Shown here: positions 52,286 through 61,517 of the stretch, one piece after another | Layout: every line of letters begins with the position of its first letter | Numbering within the stretch: the first letter of the stretch is position 1 | Assembly: GCF_000161835.1 (NCBI RefSeq) | Contig: NZ_GG697169.2 | Span: 2,019,211 to 2,083,210, forward strand | Direction: 5' to 3' | DNA: 64,000 nt | Origin: Thalassobium sp. R2A62 | GTDB lineage: Bacteria; Pseudomonadota; Alphaproteobacteria; Rhodobacterales; Rhodobacteraceae | Translations under genes and position numbers: made by a program | The notes under the pieces: model-generated | The model's database searches: none | Told to the model about the DNA's origin: nothing | What the model saw: the letters and a program-made list of their open reading frames with translations, nothing else

Positions 52286-52753
52286 TCACACTGACGGATC
52301 CGCGGCGTCTTCTAGGTCTTCGGCCAACCGGAATCCGATCCGATTAGGCACCTCTTGGTCAATATTTTTGGGCAATGCACGAAGCATGACATTCAGTTGG
52401 CTGACATGTTGGATCAACTGGGTTTTTGCCCCCTCACCGTCTGTGCCATAAAAGGTCACGATGTCTGGGTCATAGAACCCCATACCTTCGATCCGAACAA
52501 CGCCTGCATTACCACCGGTAAACCCCATGGCGATCTCATGTTCATTATCCAGCTGTTTTTCAAAGTTCTGGATGTAGATTATCAGTCTTTCATAGGCCCA
52601 CTGGGCCGGCGACTTCTTTGAAACAGGTTGCTTGAGCTTGTCGGGAACAGACTGTGATGTTTGGGCTGTCTGGTCGTCTGCATGCACGTCATGAACACGC
52701 GGGATCGCGTCCGCTTCGAGCGCTTCTGCAGACGTGGCGATGGGGTCGGACAT
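52286..52753 (-). CDS. DUF6173 family protein
   Basis: 155 residues. Disordered N-terminus (1-50), then a conserved-looking domain with KSPAQWAYERLIIYIQNFEK, DNEHEIAMGFTGGNAGVVRI and FYDPDIVTFYGTDGEGAKTQ. Assignment to DUF6173 is from memory; no function. AGAGG precedes MSDPIATS. It lies downstream of the MBL hydrolase on the same strand. Confidence 0.7.
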   Translation of the reverse strand: MSDPIATSAEALEADAIPRVHDVHADDQTAQTSQSVPDKLKQPVSKKSPAQWAYERLIIYIQNFEKQLDNEHEIAMGFTGGNAGVVRIEGMGFYDPDIVTFYGTDGEGAKTQLIQHVSQLNVMLRALPKNIDQEVPNRIGFRLAEDLEDAADPSV

Positions 52754-52827
52754 GGCGGGCCTCTTTGAACTAGCGGTTTGCGCCAAGCTGCGCCCAAGTG
52801 ATCCGAATGGCAAGCCGATTGCGGCGT

Positions 52828-53874
52828 TTAGGCGCGGCTGGTTTGCCAGAGCCATGCACCATCCGGCGACATTTCGCGGGTCACCTGACCAAGGTGCATC
52901 AAATGATTTAGATGTGCGACGGCCTCGACCAACGCCAATCCATATTCACTGTCACCAATCCTTCGCTTGAACAGTGGCGGGAAACATCCAGCGGCCGTTT
53001 GCGGGGTCTCAAGGTGTTTCAGCAACCGTTTGAGCGCACCATGGTGGTTGTCGATCAATTGACACATGCGTGTAGGCATACCCGTAAACGGCAATTTGTG
53101 ACCGCCAAGCACGAGGTGATCAGGCCGCGCGAGCTCCGCAAATCGTTCACATGCTTCGAGCCATTCCGCCAAAGGGTCTGCCATTGGTTCGGTCGCGTAG
53201 ACCCCGATGTTTGGGCTGATAGATGGCAGGATTTGATCACCAGCAATGACCAAATTATCGTCACGACTGAAAAACACGGCATGCTCGGGGGAATGCCCGT
53301 TGCCAATATGAACATCCCATGACCGCCCGCCCATCTCGATCACGTCATCCTGTTGAATCCGCTGAAACCCAACAGGCATCGGGTGGACAACATCGGCAAA
53401 ATTAAAGGGGCGTTCTTCACGGCGTTTGGCCAAGATCGCCGGATCCATGCCAGACTGCTGCCAGAACGCCAGCGTCTCAGGCGTCGGTCGATCCTGAGCA
53501 TCCAGCATCAGCATGCGGGAAAACAGCCAAGTCGTGCGGGTCGCCCATAGTGTCGCGCCCATTGATTGAAACCACCCTGCCAATCCGATGTGATCGGGAT
53601 GATGGTGGGTTCCAATAATTCGGCTGACAGGCTTGCCGCCCAATGGTCCATCCAACAGACGCTGCCAGATCGCGCGGGTCCGGCCGCTGTCAAAACCAGT
53701 GTCAATGACAGTCCAGCAATCGCCTTCGTCCAAGGCGTAGACGTTCACATGATCCAGCGCCATTGGTAGAGGCAGGCGCATCCACAAGACACCATCGGCG
53801 ACTTCGATTGCAGAACCTGTGTCAGGCGGCGTGTCCCAAGGATAATTTAGGCCTTTGCGGGTGGTTTCTGTCAC
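52828..53874 (-). CDS. MBL-fold metallo-hydrolase
   Basis: 348 residues. Metal site HHHPDHIG (about 91-98), later His of GHSPEHAVFF, Asp of VIAGDQILP and GGHKLPFTG. N-terminal MTETTRKGLNYPWDTPPDTG and a C-terminal helical part (about 270-348) typical of thioesterase- or glyoxalase-like members. Substrate unknown. Its ATG overlaps the acyl-CoA dehydrogenase stop by four bases, hinting at a role with CoA esters. Confidence 0.85.
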   Translation of the reverse strand: MTETTRKGLNYPWDTPPDTGSAIEVADGVLWMRLPLPMALDHVNVYALDEGDCWTVIDTGFDSGRTRAIWQRLLDGPLGGKPVSRIIGTHHHPDHIGLAGWFQSMGATLWATRTTWLFSRMLMLDAQDRPTPETLAFWQQSGMDPAILAKRREERPFNFADVVHPMPVGFQRIQQDDVIEMGGRSWDVHIGNGHSPEHAVFFSRDDNLVIAGDQILPSISPNIGVYATEPMADPLAEWLEACERFAELARPDHLVLGGHKLPFTGMPTRMCQLIDNHHGALKRLLKHLETPQTAAGCFPPLFKRRIGDSEYGLALVEAVAHLNHLMHLGQVTREMSPDGAWLWQTSRA

Positions 53875-55574
53875 GCCACCAGTTCTTCGTTCGTGAATTC
53901 CATAATGGCGTCTGCTCCGTCTCGTGCCTGTGCGAGATAGGATACATGCTCGGGCAACAAACGGCGAATATAAAACTCGGCCATTTTCACACGCGTGGCA
54001 TCACCCTGCATCGCAGCCGTCAGGTGAATATGCGCCCCCATGACGCGAGCAAATCCCATCAAATAGGACACCGCGCCCGAAAATCTGTCGTTCATATCCG
54101 TCTGCGAAACCAACCATTCTGTCGTCTCACGGAGTGTTTCGGCCGCAGACCAAACCTGTTCAGCCAACACTGGGAACGTGGCTTTGGCCGTTTCAGCAGC
54201 TTGCTCGATTTCATCAAGCAGACGCATCGCAGCCTCGCCACCATCCATCATTTTGCGGGCGACCAGATCCATCGCTTGGATACCATTGGTACCCTCGTAG
54301 ATCGCGGTGACGCGCACATCGCGTGAATACTGCGCCGCGCCCGTTTCTTCGATAAAGCCCATGCCGCCGTGCACCTGAATACCTTGGTGCGACACGTCCA
54401 TGCCGACTTCTGTGCCAAAGGCCTTGGCAATCGGGGTCAAAAACGCAGCGCGGTCGCGCCATTCAACATCACCTGTCGCCTGTTCCATATCGATCGCCAC
54501 GGCACAGGACAATGCGATGCCACGTGCCGCAAAAATATCGGTCTTCATCGACGCCAGCATCCGGCGCACATCAGCATGTTCAATGATTGTGCCAGCACCT
54601 GATGCTTTGCCCTGTTTGCGGTCCATCGCATAGGTCACTGCGTGCTGATACGCGCCTTCGGCCACACCGACACCCTGAACCCCAACACCGAGACGGGCGT
54701 TGTTCATCATTGTGAACATCGCTGCTAGTCCGGCATGTTCCTCACCGATCAGCCAGCCCACTGCGTTGTCATATTCCATTACGGCGGTCGGCGAGCCGTG
54801 CAGACCCATTTTGTGCTCTAGACTGACCACACGAAGAGAGTTCGCGACACCCGGCGCACCATTTTCATCGGGGATGCGCTTGGGCACCATAAACAGGCTG
54901 ATCCCTTTAACCCCATCCACCGCATCCGGAAGACGCGCCAAAACAAGGTGGCAGACGTTTTCCGTAAAATCATTGTCTGCCCAGCTGATATAAATCTTTT
55001 GGCCACTGATCTTGAATGTGCCGTCGCCGTTCGGTTCAGCCTTGGACCGGAGAGCACCAACGTCCGAGCCCGCCTGTGGTTCGGTCAGGTTCATTGTCCC
55101 GCACCATTCGCCAGAAATCAGCTTGGGCAGATACAGCTCTTTGATTGCGTCACTGGCATGATGCTCCAGTGCTTCGATCTGGCCTTGGGTCATCAACGGG
55201 TTCAGCTGCAACGACAAACAGGCCGAGGCCATCATTTCGTTGACAGCTGTGGTCAATGTCATCGGCAGGGCCATGCCGCCGAACTCCGGATCAGCAGAGA
55301 TGCCGATCCAGCCACCTTCAGCAATGGCCGCGTATCCGTCAGAAAAGCCAGGCGATGTGCGTACAATACCGTTTTCCAACACTGCGGGATGCAGGTCACC
55401 GTTGCGGTTCAACGGGGCCAAAACATCGTCACATAGCTTGCCGGCTTCGGTCAGAATCGCATCTGCCATATCGGTCGTCGCCTCAGAGAAGCGATCCGTT
55501 GCCGCAACAGCCGGAAAACCAACAACGTGATCCATCAAAAACCGGTAGTCCTGAACGGGTGCACGATACGGCAT
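53871..55574 (-). CDS. acyl-CoA dehydrogenase (long, AcdB/DMSP-type subgroup)
   Basis: 567 residues, longer than the 380-400 of typical members because of a C-terminal extension (about 450-567). Seen: CGTMNLTEPQAGSDVGALR (FAD site), KIYISWADND, GTNGIQAMDL and HQGIQVHGGMGFIEE. The subgroup includes fatty-acid and methylthiopropanoyl-CoA (DmdC) dehydrogenases; motifs alone do not settle which. AAGGAG precedes MPYRAPVQDYRF. It donates electrons via ETF to the ETF-QO encoded at 42-43.5 kb. Confidence 0.88.
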   Translation of the reverse strand: MPYRAPVQDYRFLMDHVVGFPAVAATDRFSEATTDMADAILTEAGKLCDDVLAPLNRNGDLHPAVLENGIVRTSPGFSDGYAAIAEGGWIGISADPEFGGMALPMTLTTAVNEMMASACLSLQLNPLMTQGQIEALEHHASDAIKELYLPKLISGEWCGTMNLTEPQAGSDVGALRSKAEPNGDGTFKISGQKIYISWADNDFTENVCHLVLARLPDAVDGVKGISLFMVPKRIPDENGAPGVANSLRVVSLEHKMGLHGSPTAVMEYDNAVGWLIGEEHAGLAAMFTMMNNARLGVGVQGVGVAEGAYQHAVTYAMDRKQGKASGAGTIIEHADVRRMLASMKTDIFAARGIALSCAVAIDMEQATGDVEWRDRAAFLTPIAKAFGTEVGMDVSHQGIQVHGGMGFIEETGAAQYSRDVRVTAIYEGTNGIQAMDLVARKMMDGGEAAMRLLDEIEQAAETAKATFPVLAEQVWSAAETLRETTEWLVSQTDMNDRFSGAVSYLMGFARVMGAHIHLTAAMQGDATRVKMAEFYIRRLLPEHVSYLAQARDGADAIMEFTNEELVA

Positions 55575-55650
55575 AGTATTCTCCTTGGTCGGGTGCGGGC
55601 AGCCAAAACTTGGCAAGCGCCAACGCGGACGGTATGGGGTTGAAACCATT

Positions 55651-55670
55651 GGTAGGACACCGTTCCTACC
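55651..55670. promoter_or_regulatory. inverted repeat in the acyl-CoA dehydrogenase / tsaC divergent gap
   Basis: GGTAGGA and TCCTACC are exact complements six bases apart, midway in the 55575-55698 gap. Spacing and symmetry fit a TetR-like operator, common for fatty-acid genes. No regulator gene is adjacent. Confidence 0.4.
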
Positions 55671-55698
55671 GCCCGCAACTTGGACGCCGCGTCATAAC

Positions 55699-56649
55699 AT
55701 GCAACCTAAGAAAACCGAACGCCTTGACGTAACAGAACTCAGTATCTCCCGGGCTGCTGCGTTGTTGCAAGCGGGGGGTTTGGTCGCACTGCCAACGGAA
55801 ACCGTTTACGGTTTGGGTGCAGACGCTCGCAATGGTACGGCCTGCGCGGGCATTTACGAGGCCAAAGGACGACCCAGCTTTAACCCTTTGATTGTTCATG
55901 TCGCGGATGTTTCGCACGCACGGCATTTTGCGGTCTTTTCGGATGTGGCGGAAGTTCTAGCCGCCACATTTTGGCCCGGTCCATTGACGCTGGTTCTGCC
56001 GCTACGACCAGATGCAGTTATCGCCTCGCTGGTGACTGCGGGATTGCACACAGTGGCGATCCGCGTGCCGCGCCACCCTGTTACACGCGATTTATTGGCA
56101 GCCTTTGGTGGGCCAATTGCAGCGCCCTCAGCCAATCCATCAGGACGGATCAGTGCGACAACGCCCGACCATGTGATTGATGGCTTAGACGGTCGTATCG
56201 ACGCGGTTATAGAGGCAGGCGCGTCATCTGTCGGTGTCGAATCTACGATCATCTCTTGCGTGGATACGCCAATGTTGTTGCGCCAAGGCGGTCTGCCCGT
56301 CTCTGAAATTGAAGCCGTTTTAGATCGGCCGATCGGGTTCGACACTAGCCCCGCGACACTCGCTGCACCAGGTCAGCTTGCATCGCACTACGCTCCAAAA
56401 GGACGCGTGCGATTGAACGCGAACCACGCGATCGGCGACGAAATACTTCTGGGCTTTGGGGATGTCACAGGCGATCTCACGCTCTCAGAAACCGGTGATT
56501 TGGTTGAAGCCGCACGTGTGCTGTTTCGGCGGCTGCACGAACTGGACGCCATGGGAGCGACAGCAATCGCAGTGGCGCCAATCCCTGAACACGGCTTAGG
56601 TGCTGCAATCAACGATAGGCTGCGCCGCGCGGCGGCCCCTCGCCCCTAG
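55699..56649 (+). CDS. tsaC: threonylcarbamoyl-AMP synthase (Sua5 type)
   Basis: 316 residues: a YrdC domain (about 10-200) with GGLVALPTETVYGLGADARN, KGRPSFNPLIVHV and APSANPSGRISATTPDHV, plus a Sua5 C-terminal domain (about 220-316) joined by a linker with APGQLASHYAPKG. It makes threonylcarbamoyl-AMP for t6A37 in ANN-decoding tRNAs. The inner Met is used; the upstream 38 residues look noncoding. Confidence 0.92.
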   Translation: MQPKKTERLDVTELSISRAAALLQAGGLVALPTETVYGLGADARNGTACAGIYEAKGRPSFNPLIVHVADVSHARHFAVFSDVAEVLAATFWPGPLTLVLPLRPDAVIASLVTAGLHTVAIRVPRHPVTRDLLAAFGGPIAAPSANPSGRISATTPDHVIDGLDGRIDAVIEAGASSVGVESTIISCVDTPMLLRQGGLPVSEIEAVLDRPIGFDTSPATLAAPGQLASHYAPKGRVRLNANHAIGDEILLGFGDVTGDLTLSETGDLVEAARVLFRRLHELDAMGATAIAVAPIPEHGLGAAINDRLRRAAAPRP

Positions 56650-57207
56650 CTAGGCCCGCCCCGCCGAGGCTGACAGCATAATCGGGTCAATTCCGATTTG
56701 TTTGAGAACATCGATCCATTTGGTTTCATCAGCCCCGTCAAACACAAGATCGGGAACCGCTGGCGCCAACAACCACCCGTTCGCAGCCATTTCATCCTCG
56801 ATCTGACCAGGACCCCAGCCAGCATAACCCAAAGCCACCATTGCACGTGAAGGACCTGTGCCGTTTGCGATGCTTTCTAGGATATCCACAGTTCCCGTCA
56901 TCGAGAAATGATCGTCCACCATCAAGGTCGAGCCTTCGGACTGATAGTCCGTGCTATGCAACACAAACCCGCGCGCCATTTCGACCGGCCCACCAAAATG
57001 CACGATGTGCCGCGCACCTGCTGAATTTTCGATCTCAAGCCGCTCGAGCATGTCACCTAAGCTGACCGATGGCGCAGGTTTGTTGATCATCAACCCCATC
57101 GCGCCCTGTTCGGAATGTGCGCAAAGATAAACGACCGAATGGTCAAAGCGGGGGTCGCCCATCCCCGGCATCGCAATCAAAAGCTGACCTGTCAGATCAT
57201 GTTCCAT
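56650..57207 (-). CDS. YqgE/AlgH family protein
   Basis: 185 residues, the usual length: LTGQLLIAMPGMGDPRFDHS, VVYLCAHSEQGAMGLMINKP, VHFGGPVEMARGFVLHSTDY and ALGYAGWGPGQIEDEMAANG are all family hallmarks. Role unclear across bacteria. A long in-frame extension to 57459 exists, but it antisenses the DsbD-like gene and is not conserved. The stop abuts tsaC. Confidence 0.93.
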   Translation of the reverse strand: MEHDLTGQLLIAMPGMGDPRFDHSVVYLCAHSEQGAMGLMINKPAPSVSLGDMLERLEIENSAGARHIVHFGGPVEMARGFVLHSTDYQSEGSTLMVDDHFSMTGTVDILESIANGTGPSRAMVALGYAGWGPGQIEDEMAANGWLLAPAVPDLVFDGADETKWIDVLKQIGIDPIMLSASAGRA

Positions 57208-57310
57208 TTCGTTAGGATGTGATGCATCGGCAGCGCGTGCAAGCGGGTTATGACATGGTTCTCGCTGGAACGTGACTTTCCCTTCGGCTCGTAGTGCATA
57301 GATTGCCCTT

Positions 57311-58114
57311 ATGAACAAAGCGATTCTCTTGTCCTGCGCAGCAGCCTGCGCCACCGCCACATCTGTGATGGCGACACCTTTTGATGATCCGGTACATCTG
57401 GATGTGATCGAAGGATGGCGGGCAAGTGATGGCACCCATATGGCCGCGATCCGGCTCACGCTTGATCCAGGCTGGAAGACCTACTGGCGCGCACCGGGTG
57501 ACGCGGGTATCCCGCCATCCTTTGAATGGAATGGGTCGCAAAACCTGCACGGCGTGCAATTTCACTGGCCCATGCCCGAAGTTTTCCATGACAATGGGAT
57601 GCGGTCGATTGGCTATTCAGAACAGGTCGTCATTCCTGTTCAGGTCACACCCCAGACAACTGGGGCTGATGTCCGCGTCTCTGGTCAGATCCATATCGGT
57701 GTTTGCGACGAAATCTGCATGCCGATGTCTTTGGATTTTGATGCTGTTTTGCCACCCACGGGCGCGCGCGATGGCACAATCACAGCCGCCCTCTTGGATC
57801 GGCCTATGACCAGCCGCGAGGGCAATGTTGGCGCCGTCACCTGTCGTTTTGATCCGTTGGACGACGGCCTGCACCTGACTGCTACGATTGAAATGCCATC
57901 TACCGGTCGGGACGAAGAAGCCGTGATCGAAGTTGGCGACCCCAAAATTTGGGTATCCGAGCCGCAAACAAGCCGGTCTGGCAATATGCTGACGGCAACC
58001 AGCGTACTGATTAACGTAGATCAGGCAGCCTTTGCTGTGGATCGTTCAAACGTTCGGATTAGCGTATTTGGTGGCAATCAAATGGTCGACATCCGCGGCT
58101 GTACGGGCGGCTAA
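57311..58114 (+). CDS. DsbD-N-domain periplasmic protein
   Basis: 267 residues. Signal peptide (about 1-21), then a domain like the N-terminal domain of DsbD/ScsB: LTLDPGWKTYWRAPGDAGIP, PEVFHDNGMRSIGY, and IGVCDEICMPMSLDF with a Cys pair (CDEIC). No transmembrane helices follow, so it is only the soluble domain. It probably takes part in periplasmic thiol exchange; partner unknown. The convergent RND gene ends two bases beyond. Confidence 0.85.
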   Translation: MNKAILLSCAAACATATSVMATPFDDPVHLDVIEGWRASDGTHMAAIRLTLDPGWKTYWRAPGDAGIPPSFEWNGSQNLHGVQFHWPMPEVFHDNGMRSIGYSEQVVIPVQVTPQTTGADVRVSGQIHIGVCDEICMPMSLDFDAVLPPTGARDGTITAALLDRPMTSREGNVGAVTCRFDPLDDGLHLTATIEMPSTGRDEEAVIEVGDPKIWVSEPQTSRSGNMLTATSVLINVDQAAFAVDRSNVRISVFGGNQMVDIRGCTGG

Positions 58115-58115
58115 G

Positions 58116-61100
58116 TTACGCCACGCTGCGTTTGTTGACGTGACGCGCATTCAGCGCAGCGCCGATCACAAACATCACAAACAACACGATTGCAAAGATC
58201 CCTAGGAACGTCCCGATAGCCGCTGTGATACCACCCGCAGCGATCGGCAGCTGCGCGGCTACAAACGGCAATGCTGTGCCCAAGATTGCATGCGGCAAAA
58301 CCAACACAGCAAAGAGTGCAGCGCCAATACCTGTTGCGACCACACTAACCCAACCCGCATGACCCGCCCGAGCAGGTCGCCCGAGTGCACGTTTCGCGGC
58401 TGCAATCTGGCGTTGGACGTCCATCTGCATAGCCATCAATGCCGGCACCACTAGCAGAACAAGGATCATTCCAAAGCCCAAGCCATAAACCAGAGTAATC
58501 ACCGTCGGCTTGAGGAACTGCGCCTGCGAGGACCGTTCGTACAACAGAGGCGCTAGACCCAAAACTGTTGTCAAAGTCGTCAACATCACCGGCCGCAGTC
58601 GGTCCGCCGCCCCATCAATGATCGCAGGCACAATGCCGCGTTCTTCGGCATATTCGTCAATGGTCGTGACCAAGACGATTGAATCGTTGATCACGATCCC
58701 TGTCATCCCGATCAACCCCACAACGGTAAACATGCTAAGCGGCACGTCCCAAAGAGCGTGACCATAGATCGTCCCGACCAGCCCAAATGGAATAATCGCC
58801 ATAACGACAAGCGGTCGTGTCCAGCTGCTGAAAATCCACGCCAGTGTCAGGAAAATCCCTGTCAGGCAAAAGATCAGCCCCATACGTGCATCATTCAAAA
58901 ACGCATCTGACTGCTCGCTTAGCCCAGACAAGTTTGTTGTCACGCCGTGAAGGCTTTCGAGTTCGGGCAGTATCTCTTCTTCGATGGCTTGCATCACGGC
59001 CTCGGCGCGGGCCGGATCATCCTCGGACAAATCACCTGTCACAGAAATCAGCTGAAGACCGTTTTCGCGGCGCACCGTCGAAAACCCCGTTCTGCGATCC
59101 ACAGACACAATATCTGCAAGCGGGACATAAATCCCTATATCAGTGCGCATTTGCGTGCGGTCCAAAAAGTCCGAGGTCAACTCGCCCGCAGGCAGCTCCA
59201 CTCGGATCGTTGCCGACCGTGGGCCGTCTGGATAGGTCGCAGCCTCGATCCCATTCAACCGGTTCCGCAAGACACGCCCCAACTGATCAATGGTAAAGCC
59301 CAGCGCCTGACCCTGAGGCGTTAGATCAAGGATCAGTTCCTCTTTGTCATAGGCCAAACTGTCTTCGAGGGCCGAAACCTCGGAAAACTGCGAAAGGTTG
59401 GTTTTGAGCGTTTCTGCCGCTTCTTTCAAAGTTGTGGCGTCCGCACCGTAAATCTGGACATCCAGCGCATCACCCCCTGGGCCACCCCGCCAACTGCGAA
59501 AGCTGATCGTCTCGACCAAAGGGTGCCTTTGCACGGCGTCTTGTAGCTCGCCAACAAAGGCAAACGACGAATAGGGTCGCAGGTCCGCATCAATCAGCTC
59601 GATCGAAATACCGCCCAACAGGTCATTATCTTTGCCGTCGATTCCAGCAAGGCCACGACCCGAGTTACCGCCAATTTGTGCCATCACAAAATCAAGAGGA
59701 TTGCGCCCGTGGCGTTCGGCATACTCTTCACCCAACGCTTCGGTCGCACGTTGGAATTCACGCATCATGTCCAGCGTATCTTCGCGTGTCGCTCCAGGCG
59801 CCATTGCAAAGTTACCCGTTACAGAGCCTTGCTCGGGCGAGTTAAAGAACCGCCACTGCACATCGCCCCGAACAAAGAGTGCGGCTTGGGACGACAAGAC
59901 CAAGATCACACCTGCAAGCACTGGGTAGCGTGCCCAAATGACCCCCGCCATGAACGGACGGAACAAGCGGTCACGCACCCATTCAAAACCGATGTTCACC
60001 TTGCGTGATGGCCAATCGTACCAGTGTTCTTTGGCGGAATGGGCAATCGCGTGGCTCATGTGGTTTGGCAAAATAAGAAAGCACTCGATCAACGAGGCGA
60101 TCAGCACGACGATAACCGTGAACGGAATGTCGGCGATCAAATCTCCAAACCGGCCTCCGATCGCAACCAAGCCAAAGAAGGCGATGATTGTCGTCAGTGT
60201 CGCTGAGAACACTGGGGTGAACATGCGGCGCGCGGCGTTTTCTGCTGCCTGCACCGGTGTCTCGCCTAGGTTCTTCACCCTGAAATCAGCGTGTTCCCCC
60301 ACAACAATAGCATCGTCCACAACAATCCCGAGTGTGATGATCAAAGCAAACAGAGAGATCATGTTGATTGTCAGCCCTGCCACATACATCAACGCAATCG
60401 CACTGAGCATTGCGACAGGAATACCTGCGGCGACCCAAAACGCCGTTCTCGCATTCAAGAACAAGAAAAGCAGCGTCACCACAAGGGCGAGCCCCACCAG
60501 ACCGTTGTCCAGCAAAAGGTTCAAACGGCCCGTGATATACTCGGCTCGTGCGCGGATCAGATCAATTTCGACCCCATCTGGCAGTGTCGCCTGCATTTCA
60601 TCCGCGACCTGTTGGACAACCGCCTGAATATCGATCGCATCCCCTTGATCGGAACGGTCCACGCGCAAAGTCATTGCAGGGTTATCATCGACAAAATAGG
60701 CGTCTACGCGGTCGATGCCCTGTTGATCAATCTGCGCCAAATCACCAATCGTCAGCGCCGATCCATCATCATTGATCCGCAATACAATGCTGGAGATTTC
60801 ATCGGCGGTGCGTTTTTCGACACCCGTTCGAACGCGCTGTGCACCCGATACATCACCCGCGGGGTCAGCGTCCGCTTCGGCGGCGATTGCATCAGCAATC
60901 TGCGCCATAGTGACATCATGTTGGATCAACGAAAGAGACGGTACTTCGATCAGGGTTGATGGGGCTGCAACACCGCGAATAGTTGTACGCGTGACACCCG
61001 CAGCAAAGAGCCGTGTGGTCAGTTCGTCGACAAAGCGGCCCAGTTGTTCAACAGCAACCGGACCGGTGATGACCACGTCCGTAACACGGTCGCGCCAGAC

Positions 61101-61514
61101 ACCGCGACGCACTTGAGGGTCTTCGGCATCAACCGGCAGTGTGCGAATGGCTTCGACCGCCTTTTCAATGTCGGCCGCGCCACGATCCACGTCCCAGCCC
61201 GGTTCGAAATCCAATGAAATCGACCCGCTGCCTTCGCGCGAAACGGCAGAGGAGCTTTCGACCCCGTCTACAGACAATAGGGCCGGCTCAAGAATTTGAA
61301 CGATGGCCGCATCAACATCTTCGGCCCCAGCCCCATCCCAAGCAACGCTCACGGTGACCGTGTCGACAACGACGTCTGGGAAAAACTGGGCCCGCATTTT
61401 GGGAAAGGCCGCCAGTCCTGCGGCAAGCATGACAACCAACAACAGGTTGGCCGCAGTGCGGTGTCGGACAAAGTAGGACAAAATTCCTGAGGGTGATCGC
61501 ATCGTCTTGGCCAT
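58116..61514 (-). CDS. RND efflux transporter, inner-membrane permease
   Basis: 1132 residues, proton-driven pump with 12 predicted helices and two large periplasmic loops. Seen: SYFVRHRTAANLLLVVMLAA at the start, the relay-helix GIVVDDAIVVGEHADFRVKN, and second-half GMTGIVINDSIVLVTTIDEY with STIRGVAAPSTLIEV-like pore segments. It resembles the hydrophobic/amphiphilic exporter HAE1 branch; substrate unknown. GGGGAG precedes the ATG three bases after the adaptor stop, so the two are co-translated. No outer-membrane channel is present. Confidence 0.93.
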   Translation of the reverse strand: MAKTMRSPSGILSYFVRHRTAANLLLVVMLAAGLAAFPKMRAQFFPDVVVDTVTVSVAWDGAGAEDVDAAIVQILEPALLSVDGVESSSAVSREGSGSISLDFEPGWDVDRGAADIEKAVEAIRTLPVDAEDPQVRRGVWRDRVTDVVITGPVAVEQLGRFVDELTTRLFAAGVTRTTIRGVAAPSTLIEVPSLSLIQHDVTMAQIADAIAAEADADPAGDVSGAQRVRTGVEKRTADEISSIVLRINDDGSALTIGDLAQIDQQGIDRVDAYFVDDNPAMTLRVDRSDQGDAIDIQAVVQQVADEMQATLPDGVEIDLIRARAEYITGRLNLLLDNGLVGLALVVTLLFLFLNARTAFWVAAGIPVAMLSAIALMYVAGLTINMISLFALIITLGIVVDDAIVVGEHADFRVKNLGETPVQAAENAARRMFTPVFSATLTTIIAFFGLVAIGGRFGDLIADIPFTVIVVLIASLIECFLILPNHMSHAIAHSAKEHWYDWPSRKVNIGFEWVRDRLFRPFMAGVIWARYPVLAGVILVLSSQAALFVRGDVQWRFFNSPEQGSVTGNFAMAPGATREDTLDMMREFQRATEALGEEYAERHGRNPLDFVMAQIGGNSGRGLAGIDGKDNDLLGGISIELIDADLRPYSSFAFVGELQDAVQRHPLVETISFRSWRGGPGGDALDVQIYGADATTLKEAAETLKTNLSQFSEVSALEDSLAYDKEELILDLTPQGQALGFTIDQLGRVLRNRLNGIEAATYPDGPRSATIRVELPAGELTSDFLDRTQMRTDIGIYVPLADIVSVDRRTGFSTVRRENGLQLISVTGDLSEDDPARAEAVMQAIEEEILPELESLHGVTTNLSGLSEQSDAFLNDARMGLIFCLTGIFLTLAWIFSSWTRPLVVMAIIPFGLVGTIYGHALWDVPLSMFTVVGLIGMTGIVINDSIVLVTTIDEYAEERGIVPAIIDGAADRLRPVMLTTLTTVLGLAPLLYERSSQAQFLKPTVITLVYGLGFGMILVLLVVPALMAMQMDVQRQIAAAKRALGRPARAGHAGWVSVVATGIGAALFAVLVLPHAILGTALPFVAAQLPIAAGGITAAIGTFLGIFAIVLFVMFVIGAALNARHVNKRSVA

Positions 61515-61517
61515 TCG

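Noticed and set aside
57208-57459. 84-residue N-terminal extension of YqgE
   Set aside because: It overlaps the DsbD-like gene on the other strand, and the family starts at MEHDLTGQL.
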